Assembly (NCBI GenBank): GCA_964395765.1
Contig: CAYNCU010000006.1
Span: 1 to 44,407 of the forward strand
Source of the DNA: DATDPY01 sp964395765
Lineage (GTDB): Bacteria; Bacteroidota; Bacteroidia; Cytophagales; Cyclobacteriaceae
Direction of reading: 5' to 3'
Length of the DNA stretch: 44,407 bases
Positions 27,106 to 35,026 of the stretch are shown one piece after another. Below the pieces are notes generated by a model, which worked only from the letters and a program-made list of their open reading frames with translations, had not been told where the DNA came from and did no database searches. The position numbers and the translations under genes are program-made. Each line of letters starts with the position of its first letter. Position 1 is the stretch's first letter.

Positions 27106-27717
27106 TTATTTTTTGGCTTCAAGGTATCGTAGTTCAACCTCGTCCCAGTTGATTACGTTCCAGAAGGCGTTTACATAATCCGGTCTTTTATTCTGGTATT
27201 TCAGATAATATGCATGTTCCCAAACATCAAGGCCTAAAACAGGTATCCCCGGGTGTTCGGCTATGTCCATAAATGGATTATCCTGGTTTGGCGTAGAGCT
27301 TATAAACAATTCTCCCGAACCATTTAAGCTTAACCATGCCCATCCTGATCCGAATCTTCCCATGGCTGCTGCATTGAATTCTTCCTTAAATTTATCAAAG
27401 GAGTTGAATTTTTTGTTGATGGCATCCATCACACTTCCTTTTGGTGTACCCCCTCCTTTGGGGGTCATAATCTTCCAAAATAAGGAATGATTATAATGCC
27501 CGCCGCCGTTATTCCTGATGGAGACAGAACTGCTGCCAACTTTTTTCATTACTTGTTCAATGGTCATGTTTTCGAGGGCAGTTCCTTTTACGGCATCATT
27601 TAATTTAGCTACATAACCCGCATGGTGTTTTCCGTGGTGTATTTCCATGGTCATTGCATCGATATGAGGTTCCAAAGCATCGAATGCATAGGGTAAGGAA
27701 GGTAATGTGAATGTCAT
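27106..27717 (-). CDS. sodA: superoxide dismutase, Mn type by motif
   Basis: A 203-residue Fe/Mn superoxide dismutase with no signal peptide, so cytoplasmic. The four metal ligands are recognisable: His27 in MEIHHGKHH, the His of HYNHSLFW, and Asp and His of DVWEHAYYL. GGGHYNHSLFW and the Gln in TPNQDNPFMD favour the manganese form over the iron form, whose usual text is WNHxFYW; a cambialistic enzyme cannot be excluded. It is the last gene of a leftward operon after tadA (27-base gap) and shares its terminator with uvrB. Placement with tadA suggests constitutive expression, though no regulatory site was found. Confidence 0.94.
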   Translation of the reverse strand: MTFTLPSLPYAFDALEPHIDAMTMEIHHGKHHAGYVAKLNDAVKGTALENMTIEQVMKKVGSSSVSIRNNGGGHYNHSLFWKIMTPKGGGTPKGSVMDAINKKFNSFDKFKEEFNAAAMGRFGSGWAWLSLNGSGELFISSTPNQDNPFMDIAEHPGIPVLGLDVWEHAYYLKYQNKRPDYVNAFWNVINWDEVELRYLEAKK

Positions 27718-27744
27718 GTTAATTGAATTTAGAGTTTAACAATT

Positions 27745-28194
27745 TTAATTTCGTAATGTTTTGAAAAAGGTGGCCAGCAATTGCTCACTTTCCTGGGCCA
27801 TAATTCCCGGCATAACCTCGGTTTTAGGATGAAGGAGATCGCCACTGAAATTTGTGTATCCCCGTTTAGGATCCCTGGCCCCGTACACTAACCGGCCTAT
27901 CTGTGCCCAGTATAAAGCACCGGCACACATGGGGCACGGTTCTAAAGTAACATAAAGACTACATTCCGTCAAATATTTGGCACCCATGTTGTTAAATGCA
28001 CCTGTAAGGGCAAGCATTTCGGCATGGGCGGTGGAATCATTGAGTTTTTCCGTCTGATTATAACCGCGGGCGATAATCCTTCTTTTACAAACAATTACTG
28101 CCCCGACAGGGATTTCATTTTCATCATGAGCCCTTTGTGCCATTTTAAGTGCCTCATTCATAAAATGCTCATCAGAATAAACAGATAAGCTCAT
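27745..28194 (-). CDS. tadA: tRNA adenosine(34) deaminase
   Basis: A 149-residue zinc deaminase of the cytidine deaminase fold that converts A34 to inosine in tRNA-Arg(ACG). The zinc site is HAE (His57, catalytic Glu59) and PCPMC (Cys87, Cys90). The nearby GAVIVCKRRIIARGYNQTE and YGARDPKRGYTNFSGDLL are typical of TadA/guanine deaminase-like proteins; the essential-gene context and the C-terminal helix favour TadA. It lies 7 bases after the small secreted-protein gene and 27 before sodA. Confidence 0.9.
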   Translation of the reverse strand: MSLSVYSDEHFMNEALKMAQRAHDENEIPVGAVIVCKRRIIARGYNQTEKLNDSTAHAEMLALTGAFNNMGAKYLTECSLYVTLEPCPMCAGALYWAQIGRLVYGARDPKRGYTNFSGDLLHPKTEVMPGIMAQESEQLLATFFKTLRN

Positions 28195-28201
28195 TAAAGG
28201 T

Positions 28202-28753
28202 TTACTTTATTTTAACACTTTCCATGACCCGCTGGATAATAGGTTTCCACAAATCCTTTTCATCGGATGGCGAACTGAAATCAAACAGATAAACCTGTCC
28301 CCGGATAATGGAATACTGAACATAGGTATATTTAACGATCGGCGGGTCGAGGAGCAAACTTTTATTCGCCGGGTATAAGGTCGCAACATATTCAAACACA
28401 ACAAATTTTCTTTTATTTATAGTTTGCACTTCATCACGGAGGAATTCTACTTTATCATATAAATTTACAATGTTGGTCCGGTAAAAGGAACGCATCAGTT
28501 CTACATCGGTATCTTTCCAGAAGGATGTAGCCTTGTTAATACCAAAGGCGATCTCGGTTTTCATATCCGTATAAGCCGCAATAGGAGAGCGATAGGAGAT
28601 GAATTGTGAGGCCATCTCATCGGGGGGTATGGGCATGAAATCTTCCGGCAGTAAAAGGGAAATCTCATCGTTGATCTTGGTTTTATTGAATTTGGTACTC
28701 TGGAAGGAACAAACCAGTACCAATAAAACAAGGAATGAGACACGTTGGGTCAT
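28202..28753 (-). CDS. small secreted protein of unknown function (PsbP/DcrB-like pattern)
   Basis: I do not recognise this gene firmly. About 183 residues from the ATG at 28753, which opens with a clean hydrophobic signal segment (VSFLVLLVLVCSF); the longer frame to 28903 would run over the divergent aspS promoter and start. The mature part alternates strands and helices and ends WKPIIQRVMESVKIK, a layout seen in PsbP/DcrB-like (DUF1795-type) domains; that is pattern recognition only. It heads the leftward operon with tadA and sodA and has a perfect -7 box just upstream. Confidence 0.6.
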   Translation of the reverse strand: MTQRVSFLVLLVLVCSFQSTKFNKTKINDEISLLLPEDFMPIPPDEMASQFISYRSPIAAYTDMKTEIAFGINKATSFWKDTDVELMRSFYRTNIVNLYDKVEFLRDEVQTINKRKFVVFEYVATLYPANKSLLLDPPIVKYTYVQYSIIRGQVYLFDFSSPSDEKDLWKPIIQRVMESVKIK

Positions 28754-28770
28754 GAAACCGTAAATTTTCA

Positions 28771-28778
28771 CAAAAATA
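28771..28778 (-). promoter_or_regulatory. -7 element for the secreted protein-tadA-sodA operon
   Basis: CAAAAATA on the plus strand reads TATTTTTG on the minus strand, an exact TAnnTTTG match 17 bases before the ATG at 28753. No convincing -33 TTTG was found. Confidence 0.42.
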
Positions 28779-28835
28779 GCCAATAAAATTTCACACTTTG
28801 GCTTTCCTGAAGATATAATCCTAACGTCCCATTTA

Positions 28836-28866
28836 ATTGTTGTATTATGTACAATGAGTAAATTTG
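28836..28866 (+). promoter_or_regulatory. promoter of aspS
   Basis: ATTG (28836-28839), a 19-base spacer and TAAATTTG (28859-28866) match the Bacteroidota -33/-7 pair at seven of eight... fixed positions (three of four in -33, all of TA and TTTG in -7). It predicts a short leader of roughly 15 bases before the ATG at 28889, and argues against the upstream TTG at 28868. Confidence 0.55.
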
Positions 28867-28888
28867 ATTGAAATTTAACTTTTATTGT

Positions 28889-30640
28889 ATGCTCAGGACT
28901 CATACTTGCGGCGAACTCCGGATTGAAGATGCCGGTAAAGAAGTGACGTTAAGCGGCTGGACACAAACGATCCGGGATAAAGGCGGAATGATCTGGATCG
29001 ACATCCGGGACCGTTACGGTATTACCCAACTTGCCTTCGATGAAAGTAAATCGGAAGCCAATCTTATTCAACTGGCCCGGACCCTGGGCAGGGAATTCGT
29101 GATCAGGGCAAGTGGCCGGGTGGTCGAAAGATTCTCAAAAAACGAAAAGATACCCACGGGGGCCATCGAAGTATTTGTCAGCCGCCTCGAAATTCTTAAC
29201 CCGGCCAGTGTTCCCCCCTTTACCATTGAAGAGGAGTCGGACGGAGGAGAAGACCTGAGAATGAAATTCCGTTACCTTGACCTCCGGCGGGGGCCCCTTC
29301 AAAGAAACCTTGCCCTGAGGCATCAATTAATGCAGGAAACCAGAGTATACCTGTGTGGTAATAATTTTATTGAGATTGAAACACCCTTCCTGATTAAATC
29401 TACACCTGAAGGAGCACGGGATTTTGTCGTGCCTTCCAGGCTGAGCCCGGGGGAATTCTATGCCCTGCCGCAATCTCCTCAAACTTTCAAGCAGTTACTG
29501 ATGGTTTCGGGATTCGACCGCTACTTTCAGATCGTTCGGTGTTTCAGGGATGAGGACCTGAGGGCAGACCGCCAACCGGAATTCACTCAGATCGATTGCG
29601 AAATGTCTTTTATAACTCAGGAAGATATCCTGGATACATTTGAAGGGCTGGTCAGGCATTTGTTCAAAGCCGTAAAAAATATTGAATTTTCAGAATTTCC
29701 AAGACTGAGTTATGAGGATGCGATTTCCTCCTATGGTTCGGATAAACCGGATATCCGGTTCGGGATGAAATTCATGGACATTACCGGCATGGTAAAAGGG
29801 AAAAATTTTAATGTCTTTGATTCCGCCGAGATCGTAATCGGCATTTGTGCAAACGGTCAAAGCGAATTGCCCAGAAAGCAAATCGATGAATTGACAGAGT
29901 ATGTGAAAAGGCCCCAGATCGGCGGTAAAGGTTTGATCTATATTAAATGTAATTCTGACGGAACTTTCAAATCAAGTATTGACAAATTTTATTCCCAGGA
30001 GGATTTAAAAATGATGGCGGCACATTTTAATGCCGGACCGGGCGACCTGATCCTTGTTATGGCAGGAGAAAAGGCAAAGACCAGAAAGGCTCTTTGCGAA
30101 TTAAGACTTAAAATGGGAAGCGACATGGGGTTGCGGGACAAAAATATTTATAAGCCCCTTTGGGTAACTGACTTTCCCCTGCTGGAATGGAATGAAGAAG
30201 AAAAGAGGTTTTTTGCCATGCATCATCCTTTTACCTCTCCCAAACCCGAACACATTGCCATGCTGGAGACATCTCCCGGGGAAGTGAAAGCCAATGCCTA
30301 TGATATGGTGGTGAATGGGGTTGAATTGGGCGGGGGATCAATCAGGATTCACAATAAGATTTTACAGCAAACGATGTTCCGGGCACTCGGATTTTCACCG
30401 GAAGATGCCAGGTCCAAATTCGGATTTTTAATGGATGCCTTTGAATTCGGAGCCCCGCCGCACGGGGGAATTGCATTTGGATTTGACAGGTTGGCGGCTT
30501 TATTCGGTGGGTCGGATTCAATCAGAGACTATATAGCCTTCCCGAAAAACAATTCGGGGAGGGACGTTATGATCGATACCCCTGCTGCTATATCCAACGA
30601 ACAGCTGAATGAGCTCCATATTTCAATAAAATCCAAATAA
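28889..30640 (+). CDS. aspS: aspartyl-tRNA synthetase
   Basis: About 583 residues, a class IIb synthetase charging tRNA-Asp. The N-terminal OB-fold anticodon domain opens LRTHTCGELRIEDAGKEVTL and contains SGWTQTIRDKGGMIWIDIRD. Catalytic-domain signatures are YALPQSPQTFKQLLM, motif 2 RCFRDEDLRADRQPEFTQID and motif 3 GIAFGFDRLAALFGG. The bacterial GAD insertion is present (about 280-420). Length is normal for the bacterial type. The start is set at the ATG rather than the TTG 21 bases upstream because the latter falls just after the -7 box and the family begins MxRTHxCGEL. Confidence 0.97.
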   Translation: MLRTHTCGELRIEDAGKEVTLSGWTQTIRDKGGMIWIDIRDRYGITQLAFDESKSEANLIQLARTLGREFVIRASGRVVERFSKNEKIPTGAIEVFVSRLEILNPASVPPFTIEEESDGGEDLRMKFRYLDLRRGPLQRNLALRHQLMQETRVYLCGNNFIEIETPFLIKSTPEGARDFVVPSRLSPGEFYALPQSPQTFKQLLMVSGFDRYFQIVRCFRDEDLRADRQPEFTQIDCEMSFITQEDILDTFEGLVRHLFKAVKNIEFSEFPRLSYEDAISSYGSDKPDIRFGMKFMDITGMVKGKNFNVFDSAEIVIGICANGQSELPRKQIDELTEYVKRPQIGGKGLIYIKCNSDGTFKSSIDKFYSQEDLKMMAAHFNAGPGDLILVMAGEKAKTRKALCELRLKMGSDMGLRDKNIYKPLWVTDFPLLEWNEEEKRFFAMHHPFTSPKPEHIAMLETSPGEVKANAYDMVVNGVELGGGSIRIHNKILQQTMFRALGFSPEDARSKFGFLMDAFEFGAPPHGGIAFGFDRLAALFGGSDSIRDYIAFPKNNSGRDVMIDTPAAISNEQLNELHISIKSK

Positions 30641-30774
30641 ACGGGAATCCGGATTATAAAGCCTGTTCAATGGGCTAGTATACTCTTAATGTAATAATTC
30701 ATTATAATTTCTTTTATAACACTCTCCCATAGTATGAAGTAATAAGTTGTTCCTGATATTTTTTTATTGTTTAA

Positions 30775-31590
30775 TTATGCCGGCTGCCTTTCATAAAGAT
30801 GGAATTTTTTCGTGACGGAATGAAAAGGGCTTTTTATGGTTTTTCCGTCTTTCCCGATCAACTCCAGCTTTATGGTCGATTCACCATAAGGCAAACCGTG
30901 TATGAGATAGGGGATCCATTTATCAATGATAAAAGCTTTATTATTGATAGTGGCTTTCACTTTGTATCCGTCATGGGATAAATGACAATTTACGAGATAG
31001 AAGTCAAGTAAAATATTCCGGGTGTCCGCACCCGAAAAAGTACCTGAAGGCATATGGTAGAACAGGTTCGGGCCTGTTAGGTCATAATCTTCTGCAGGAT
31101 TTTTACCGGCAATGAATTGTCTTAATATGTATGCATCAGGACTCTTAATACTGACAAAATCGGGGTCGGTCAGAAATGATAGGGCTACATAATGCCCGGG
31201 ACTCAGGTTAAAATTGAATTCGGGATTATTTTGAGCAACATGAATCTCATTATTAAGGATTAAAGTAATATGGCTGCCGGAAGAATAGTAAGCCATATTG
31301 CGGGATCTGACAAGGTTTTCCAGTGTTCCGAGTTTAAAATTGGTAACTTCATAGGAGAATTTTGTTTTACCTGCAGGCACGTGAATATATTCCCCGGGTT
31401 CATTCATTTCGAGGATTGCATCTTCATTAAGTTGTTTTACGGCTAATGGAGTGATTGATACCTCTTCTTTTTTAGCCGGCTCTTTTTCTGGTTCTTTTGT
31501 CTTTGTTTCTGTTGTTTGTTTGTTTTTGCAGGCAACAAAAAACAAGAGAATAAATAAAAGCTGAAAACAATAACTGATATTCTTTCTCAT
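30775..31590 (-). CDS. lipoprotein of the Bacteroidota 'phosphopeptide-binding' type
   Basis: A 271-residue lipoprotein (lipobox FVAC, about Cys21) with a low-complexity T/K/E/P linker to about residue 45. The mature domain contains HITLILNNEIHVAQ, GHYVALSFLTDP, NLFYHMPSGTFSG, NILLDFYLVN, YKVKATINN and WIPYLIHGLPYGESTIKLEL, an order I recall from Bacteroidota proteins that databases name 'phosphopeptide-binding protein'; that name comes from annotation transfer and has little experimental support. It is monocistronic as far as can be seen, convergent with aspS (134-base spacer with no clear terminator) and divergent from the chromate-type transporter. Function unknown. Confidence 0.6.
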   Translation of the reverse strand: MRKNISYCFQLLFILLFFVACKNKQTTETKTKEPEKEPAKKEEVSITPLAVKQLNEDAILEMNEPGEYIHVPAGKTKFSYEVTNFKLGTLENLVRSRNMAYYSSGSHITLILNNEIHVAQNNPEFNFNLSPGHYVALSFLTDPDFVSIKSPDAYILRQFIAGKNPAEDYDLTGPNLFYHMPSGTFSGADTRNILLDFYLVNCHLSHDGYKVKATINNKAFIIDKWIPYLIHGLPYGESTIKLELIGKDGKTIKSPFHSVTKKFHLYERQPA

Positions 31591-31789
31591 CTTGATTTCT
31601 ATGGTTTCGAAAGGTTTGAAAATAAGGATTTTCAGAGCTAAAATTACTGTACTAAATATAAGACCTTATAACAAATTTTTATTTGATTATGCGTCATAAT
31701 CGAAATCTTTTCTATATTTAATTAAATAGATTCTTGAATTATGGCCCCTGTATTCAAATAATTCCTTATTATTCTTACCAATAAAAAAA

Positions 31790-32971
31790 TTGATAAGCAG
31801 AATAAGAAAAATTATATTCCTTCGTGATGTGTTATTAGTCTCATTATCCAGTTTTGGAGGTGCTCAGGCTCATTTTTCTTTGTTTTTAAGATTTTTCGTT
31901 GAAAAGAGAAGATATCTCACGGAAAAGGAATTAATTGAATTAAATGCCCTGTGCCTGATGTTACCCGGCCCCACCTCCACGCAAACCATTATTTCCATCG
32001 GTTTCAGGATCGGCGGGCCCAGGTTGGCCTACCTGACTTTACTGGTATGGATGTTTCCGGCATTTATTATTATGACCGCCGCCGGAATAACCATGTCCTT
32101 TTTCAGCAAGAAGGGATTGTCGATTGAATTTACCAAATTCATTCAGCCTATGGCAGTCGGTTTTGTGTTATATGCAGCATATAAGGTGGCCCGGTCCCAG
32201 GTTGTTACCAAAACCGCCTTTGTGATAATGGTTTGTGCGGCGGTTATAACGATAATATATAATCCACCGCCTCCTTTTATTTTTCCGGTTCTCCTGCTGG
32301 TTTCAGGGGCCATCACCACCTATAAATTCCGGAAACAACCGAAGCAGGACAAAGGGGTGGTAAATATCCGCTGGGAAAATTTCTTTTTATGGCTGGGGGT
32401 TTTCGCCCTGGCGGCTATCCTGGGGGCGGTGACAAAATTTTTCCCTATCCGGATCTTTGAAAGTTTTTACAGGAATGGGAGCCTGGTATTCGGTGGTGGC
32501 CACATATTGGTCCCTCTGCTTTATTCGGAATTTGTAGACTTAAAAAAATTTCTAAGTTCACAGGAATTCCTTGCCGGCTTTGCTTTTGTACAGGCTGTGC
32601 CCGGCCCGGTATTTTCTTTCTGTGCCTACGTCGGCGCATTATCCATGAGAAATTACGGAGTGGGCGGGGAAATACTGGGAGCTTTTCTCGCCTCCGCGGG
32701 AATATTCCTTCCCGGAACCTTTTTGATCTTCTTTTTAAACCGGTTCTGGGAAAGTCTTAAAAAATACAGGGTGATCCGTGCTTCCCTTGAAGGGATAATC
32801 GCCTGCAGTGTAGGCCTGGTCATTGCTGCAGCCTATACACTTTTCCTTCCTATCCATCTTACCCTTTTGAATATAATTTTTGTACTCGGGACTTTTGGCC
32901 TCTTATTATTTACCAAAATTCCTCCGTCCCTATTAATTTTGGCAGGATTAGCGGCAGGATTTATTTTTTAA
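31790..32971 (+). CDS. chrA: chromate transporter family protein (CHR, two-domain)
   Basis: A 393-residue membrane protein with two homologous halves typical of long-chain CHR transporters. The first half has LSSFGGAQAH, YLTEKELIELNALCLMLPGP; the second has LVFGGGHILVPLLYSEF, FLSSQEFLAGFAFVQAVPGP. Both PGP motifs and the following membrane helices are intact. The family extrudes chromate in proteobacteria, but in organisms without chromate exposure the natural substrate is unclear. There is no in-frame ATG near the family start, so a TTG start at 31790 is used. The 3' end overlaps the convergent LD-carboxypeptidase gene by 11 bases. Confidence 0.88.
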   Translation: MISRIRKIIFLRDVLLVSLSSFGGAQAHFSLFLRFFVEKRRYLTEKELIELNALCLMLPGPTSTQTIISIGFRIGGPRLAYLTLLVWMFPAFIIMTAAGITMSFFSKKGLSIEFTKFIQPMAVGFVLYAAYKVARSQVVTKTAFVIMVCAAVITIIYNPPPPFIFPVLLLVSGAITTYKFRKQPKQDKGVVNIRWENFFLWLGVFALAAILGAVTKFFPIRIFESFYRNGSLVFGGGHILVPLLYSEFVDLKKFLSSQEFLAGFAFVQAVPGPVFSFCAYVGALSMRNYGVGGEILGAFLASAGIFLPGTFLIFFLNRFWESLKKYRVIRASLEGIIACSVGLVIAAAYTLFLPIHLTLLNIIFVLGTFGLLLFTKIPPSLLILAGLAAGFIF

Positions 32972-33866
32972 AAGACAAGGATACCTCATTGCCGGCAACC
33001 TTCAATTCCGCGGCTCGACCTACAATGAAAGGATAATTGGGCTTCATGTGACCTAACGGAGCTCCAAAACATACTGGAATATTTAATCCTGAAATATGAT
33101 CACAAATGATTTCATACGGGGACTTGCCAAAGGGAATATTGTTTTCTTTCATACCATTCATATGCCCGACGATCATCGCGGCAATGGCGGAGAATTTTCC
33201 CGCTCTTTTAAGTTGAAGTACCATACGGTCGAGCCGGTATAAATATTCTTCCGTTTCTTCAATGAACAGGATCCTGCCTTCCGTCCGGTAATCCGTTTGG
33301 GTGCCAATCAGATGGCATAACAGGCTGATATTTCCTCCAATTAATTTTCCGGAAGCCATTCCCTCGGCATTGAATGGGTGTGAGGCAAAATGATAAATTA
33401 TATCCTGTTTTCCAGTAAGAATTTCATAAAGCCAGGATAACGCCCCTGTGTCTTTTTCCTGATTGAAAGTGATAGGCATGGGGCCGTGAATGCATTCAAT
33501 TCCCAGGCTGTCGATTTTAAGCAATAAGGCAGTGATATCGCTGAAACCGGCGAGCCATTTGGGGTGTTGCTTAAATTTTTCAAAAGAAAGGTTGTCGATA
33601 ATCCGGGTGGTTCCATATCCTCCCCGCGCGCAGATAACCGCCTTTAATTTCTCATCGTCGAGAAATTCCTGCAAGGCATGAAGTCTTTCTTCATCACTCC
33701 CTGCAAACTGGTTATGCTGGCTGTACATATTAGCGGAATACCGGACAGTAAATCCCCAGTCTCTGAAGACCCGGGAAGCCAATTCAATATAATCCGCTGA
33801 TACGAAATTAGCGGGAGGAATGATTCCCACCTCATCGCCTTTTTGCAGATAATCAGGCCTGATCAT
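32961..33866 (-). CDS. LD-carboxypeptidase, peptidase family S66
   Basis: A 301-residue S66 enzyme, expected to cut the L-Lys/DAP-D-Ala bond of cytosolic murein tetrapeptides during cell-wall recycling. The catalytic triad is visible: Ser109 in LAGFSDITALL, Glu near 201 in LFIEETEEY, and His near 272 in GAPLGHMKPN. ICARGGYGTTRIIDNL (about 78-93) is the nucleophile-elbow neighbourhood of the family. No signal peptide is seen, which fits cytoplasmic recycling. It follows ompH copy 2 by 39 bases on the same strand and may be read through from the envelope operon. Confidence 0.92.
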   Translation of the reverse strand: MIRPDYLQKGDEVGIIPPANFVSADYIELASRVFRDWGFTVRYSANMYSQHNQFAGSDEERLHALQEFLDDEKLKAVICARGGYGTTRIIDNLSFEKFKQHPKWLAGFSDITALLLKIDSLGIECIHGPMPITFNQEKDTGALSWLYEILTGKQDIIYHFASHPFNAEGMASGKLIGGNISLLCHLIGTQTDYRTEGRILFIEETEEYLYRLDRMVLQLKRAGKFSAIAAMIVGHMNGMKENNIPFGKSPYEIICDHISGLNIPVCFGAPLGHMKPNYPFIVGRAAELKVAGNEVSLSFKK

Positions 33867-33905
33867 TGAATAAAATTAGTAAGAAAGACAGGCAAAATAA
33901 ATAAT

Positions 33906-34475
33906 TTATTTTTGCTGGCTCAACGAATCCTGTTTGGCCGGTGGCTGGACTCCGAGTTTTTTAAGAACAAGATCAGTAAGATTATCCTGGTCTCTCACAT
34001 AAAGCAATACCGGATATGTTCCTGCATCACTGGCAAATACATGGGTATAGCCGTTCTCCTTGGCAACGCTGTTGATAGCATTTTGAATTTTATCATAAGC
34101 AGGTTGCAGTAAATCGGATTGTTTTTTCTGGATTGATTCATCGGCATCCTTTTGAAATTTCTGAATCGATTCCCGAAGATTGGCCAATTCGTTTTCTTTA
34201 TCTTTCATTACCGCGGGGATCATCTGGCCGGAACTGGCCTTTTGCTGGTAATCATTTAACTTGGTCTGAAACTCCTGGTATTTGGATTGAAGCTGATCTT
34301 CGAGCTGTTTCTGGTAAGACTGGAGTTCGGAACTGATCTGTTTAGCCTCGGGTAAAAGTCCGAGGATATAATCCACATTGGTATAACCGATTTTCAGGTT
34401 TTCGGAATCCTGCGGAAATGCAGGATGGGAGACAACCAGCAGGCATAGCCCTGCAACTACAGATAAGACTTTCAT
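33906..34475 (-). CDS. OmpH/Skp family periplasmic chaperone, copy 2
   Basis: A 189-residue OmpH-type protein. The ATG at 34475 begins a good signal peptide (VLSVVAGLCLLVVSHPAFPQ); upstream in-frame codons overlap the preceding gene. The mature start LKIGYTNVDYILGLLPEAKQ and the long charged helices (about 55-140) form the prefoldin-like tentacles that hold unfolded outer-membrane proteins on the way to BamA. The C-terminal strand GYTHVFASDAGTYPVLLY is typical. It begins 4 bases after copy 1 and closes the bamA-ompH-ompH block. A polar Q/K tail ends the chain. Confidence 0.92.
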   Translation of the reverse strand: MKVLSVVAGLCLLVVSHPAFPQDSENLKIGYTNVDYILGLLPEAKQISSELQSYQKQLEDQLQSKYQEFQTKLNDYQQKASSGQMIPAVMKDKENELANLRESIQKFQKDADESIQKKQSDLLQPAYDKIQNAINSVAKENGYTHVFASDAGTYPVLLYVRDQDNLTDLVLKKLGVQPPAKQDSLSQQK

Positions 34476-34479
34476 AGCT

Positions 34480-35019
34480 TTATTTTTTGGTGTTGATTGC
34501 ATCGTTTTCATCGCCAAGCCCAAGCTCATCCAGCACATAGTCGGTATAATCCTGAACCGGGTCTGTATAAATCAGGACCAATGACCCGGCTTTATCAAAG
34601 ACCAGCTGGAGCCTGTTTTCTTTAGCAACTTTTTCCACGGCGGCAAAAACTTTATCCTGGATCGGTTGAATGAGTTCCTTCTTTTTCAGGAACAGCAGGC
34701 CTTCATAACCGAATACCTTTTTGTTGTACTCCTTAAGGGCATCTTCCTTTTTTTTGATTTCGGCTAGCCGCTGAGCCTTCATGTCATCGGTTAAAAGTAC
34801 TTCTTCAGCATTCAGTTTGCTGTACATATCCTGAATCTCCCTTTCCATATTCTGGATTTGCTGCTGCCAACCCAAAGATAAGGTATTAATCTCATCCTGG
34901 GCTTTTTTGTATTCCGGAATCTTATCCAGGATATAATTGGTATCGACATAACCCCATTTTTGTGCATAAACAAAAGTCGAGGGCAGGAGAATTGCTAAGG
35001 TTAAAATTGTCCTGATCAT
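34480..35019 (-). CDS. OmpH/Skp family periplasmic chaperone, copy 1
   Basis: A 179-residue OmpH-type protein starting at MIRTILTLAILLPSTFVYAQ (signal peptide); the longer frame to 35208 lies inside bamA and is rejected. The mature chain opens WGYVDTNYILDKIPEYKKAQ, followed by coiled-coil helices and the closing strand LQLVFDKAGSLVLIYTD. It likely chaperones outer-membrane proteins for BamA, encoded 7 bases upstream. The two copies share layout but are well diverged, so the duplication is old; paired ompH genes are normal in Bacteroidota. Confidence 0.92.
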   Translation of the reverse strand: MIRTILTLAILLPSTFVYAQKWGYVDTNYILDKIPEYKKAQDEINTLSLGWQQQIQNMEREIQDMYSKLNAEEVLLTDDMKAQRLAEIKKKEDALKEYNKKVFGYEGLLFLKKKELIQPIQDKVFAAVEKVAKENRLQLVFDKAGSLVLIYTDPVQDYTDYVLDELGLGDENDAINTKK

Positions 35020-35026
35020 TCTTCTG

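Noticed and set aside
28754..28903. 50-codon N-terminal extension of the small secreted protein
   Set aside because: It would bury the signal peptide and overlap the divergent aspS promoter and start; the internal ATG at 28753 gives a clean signal sequence.
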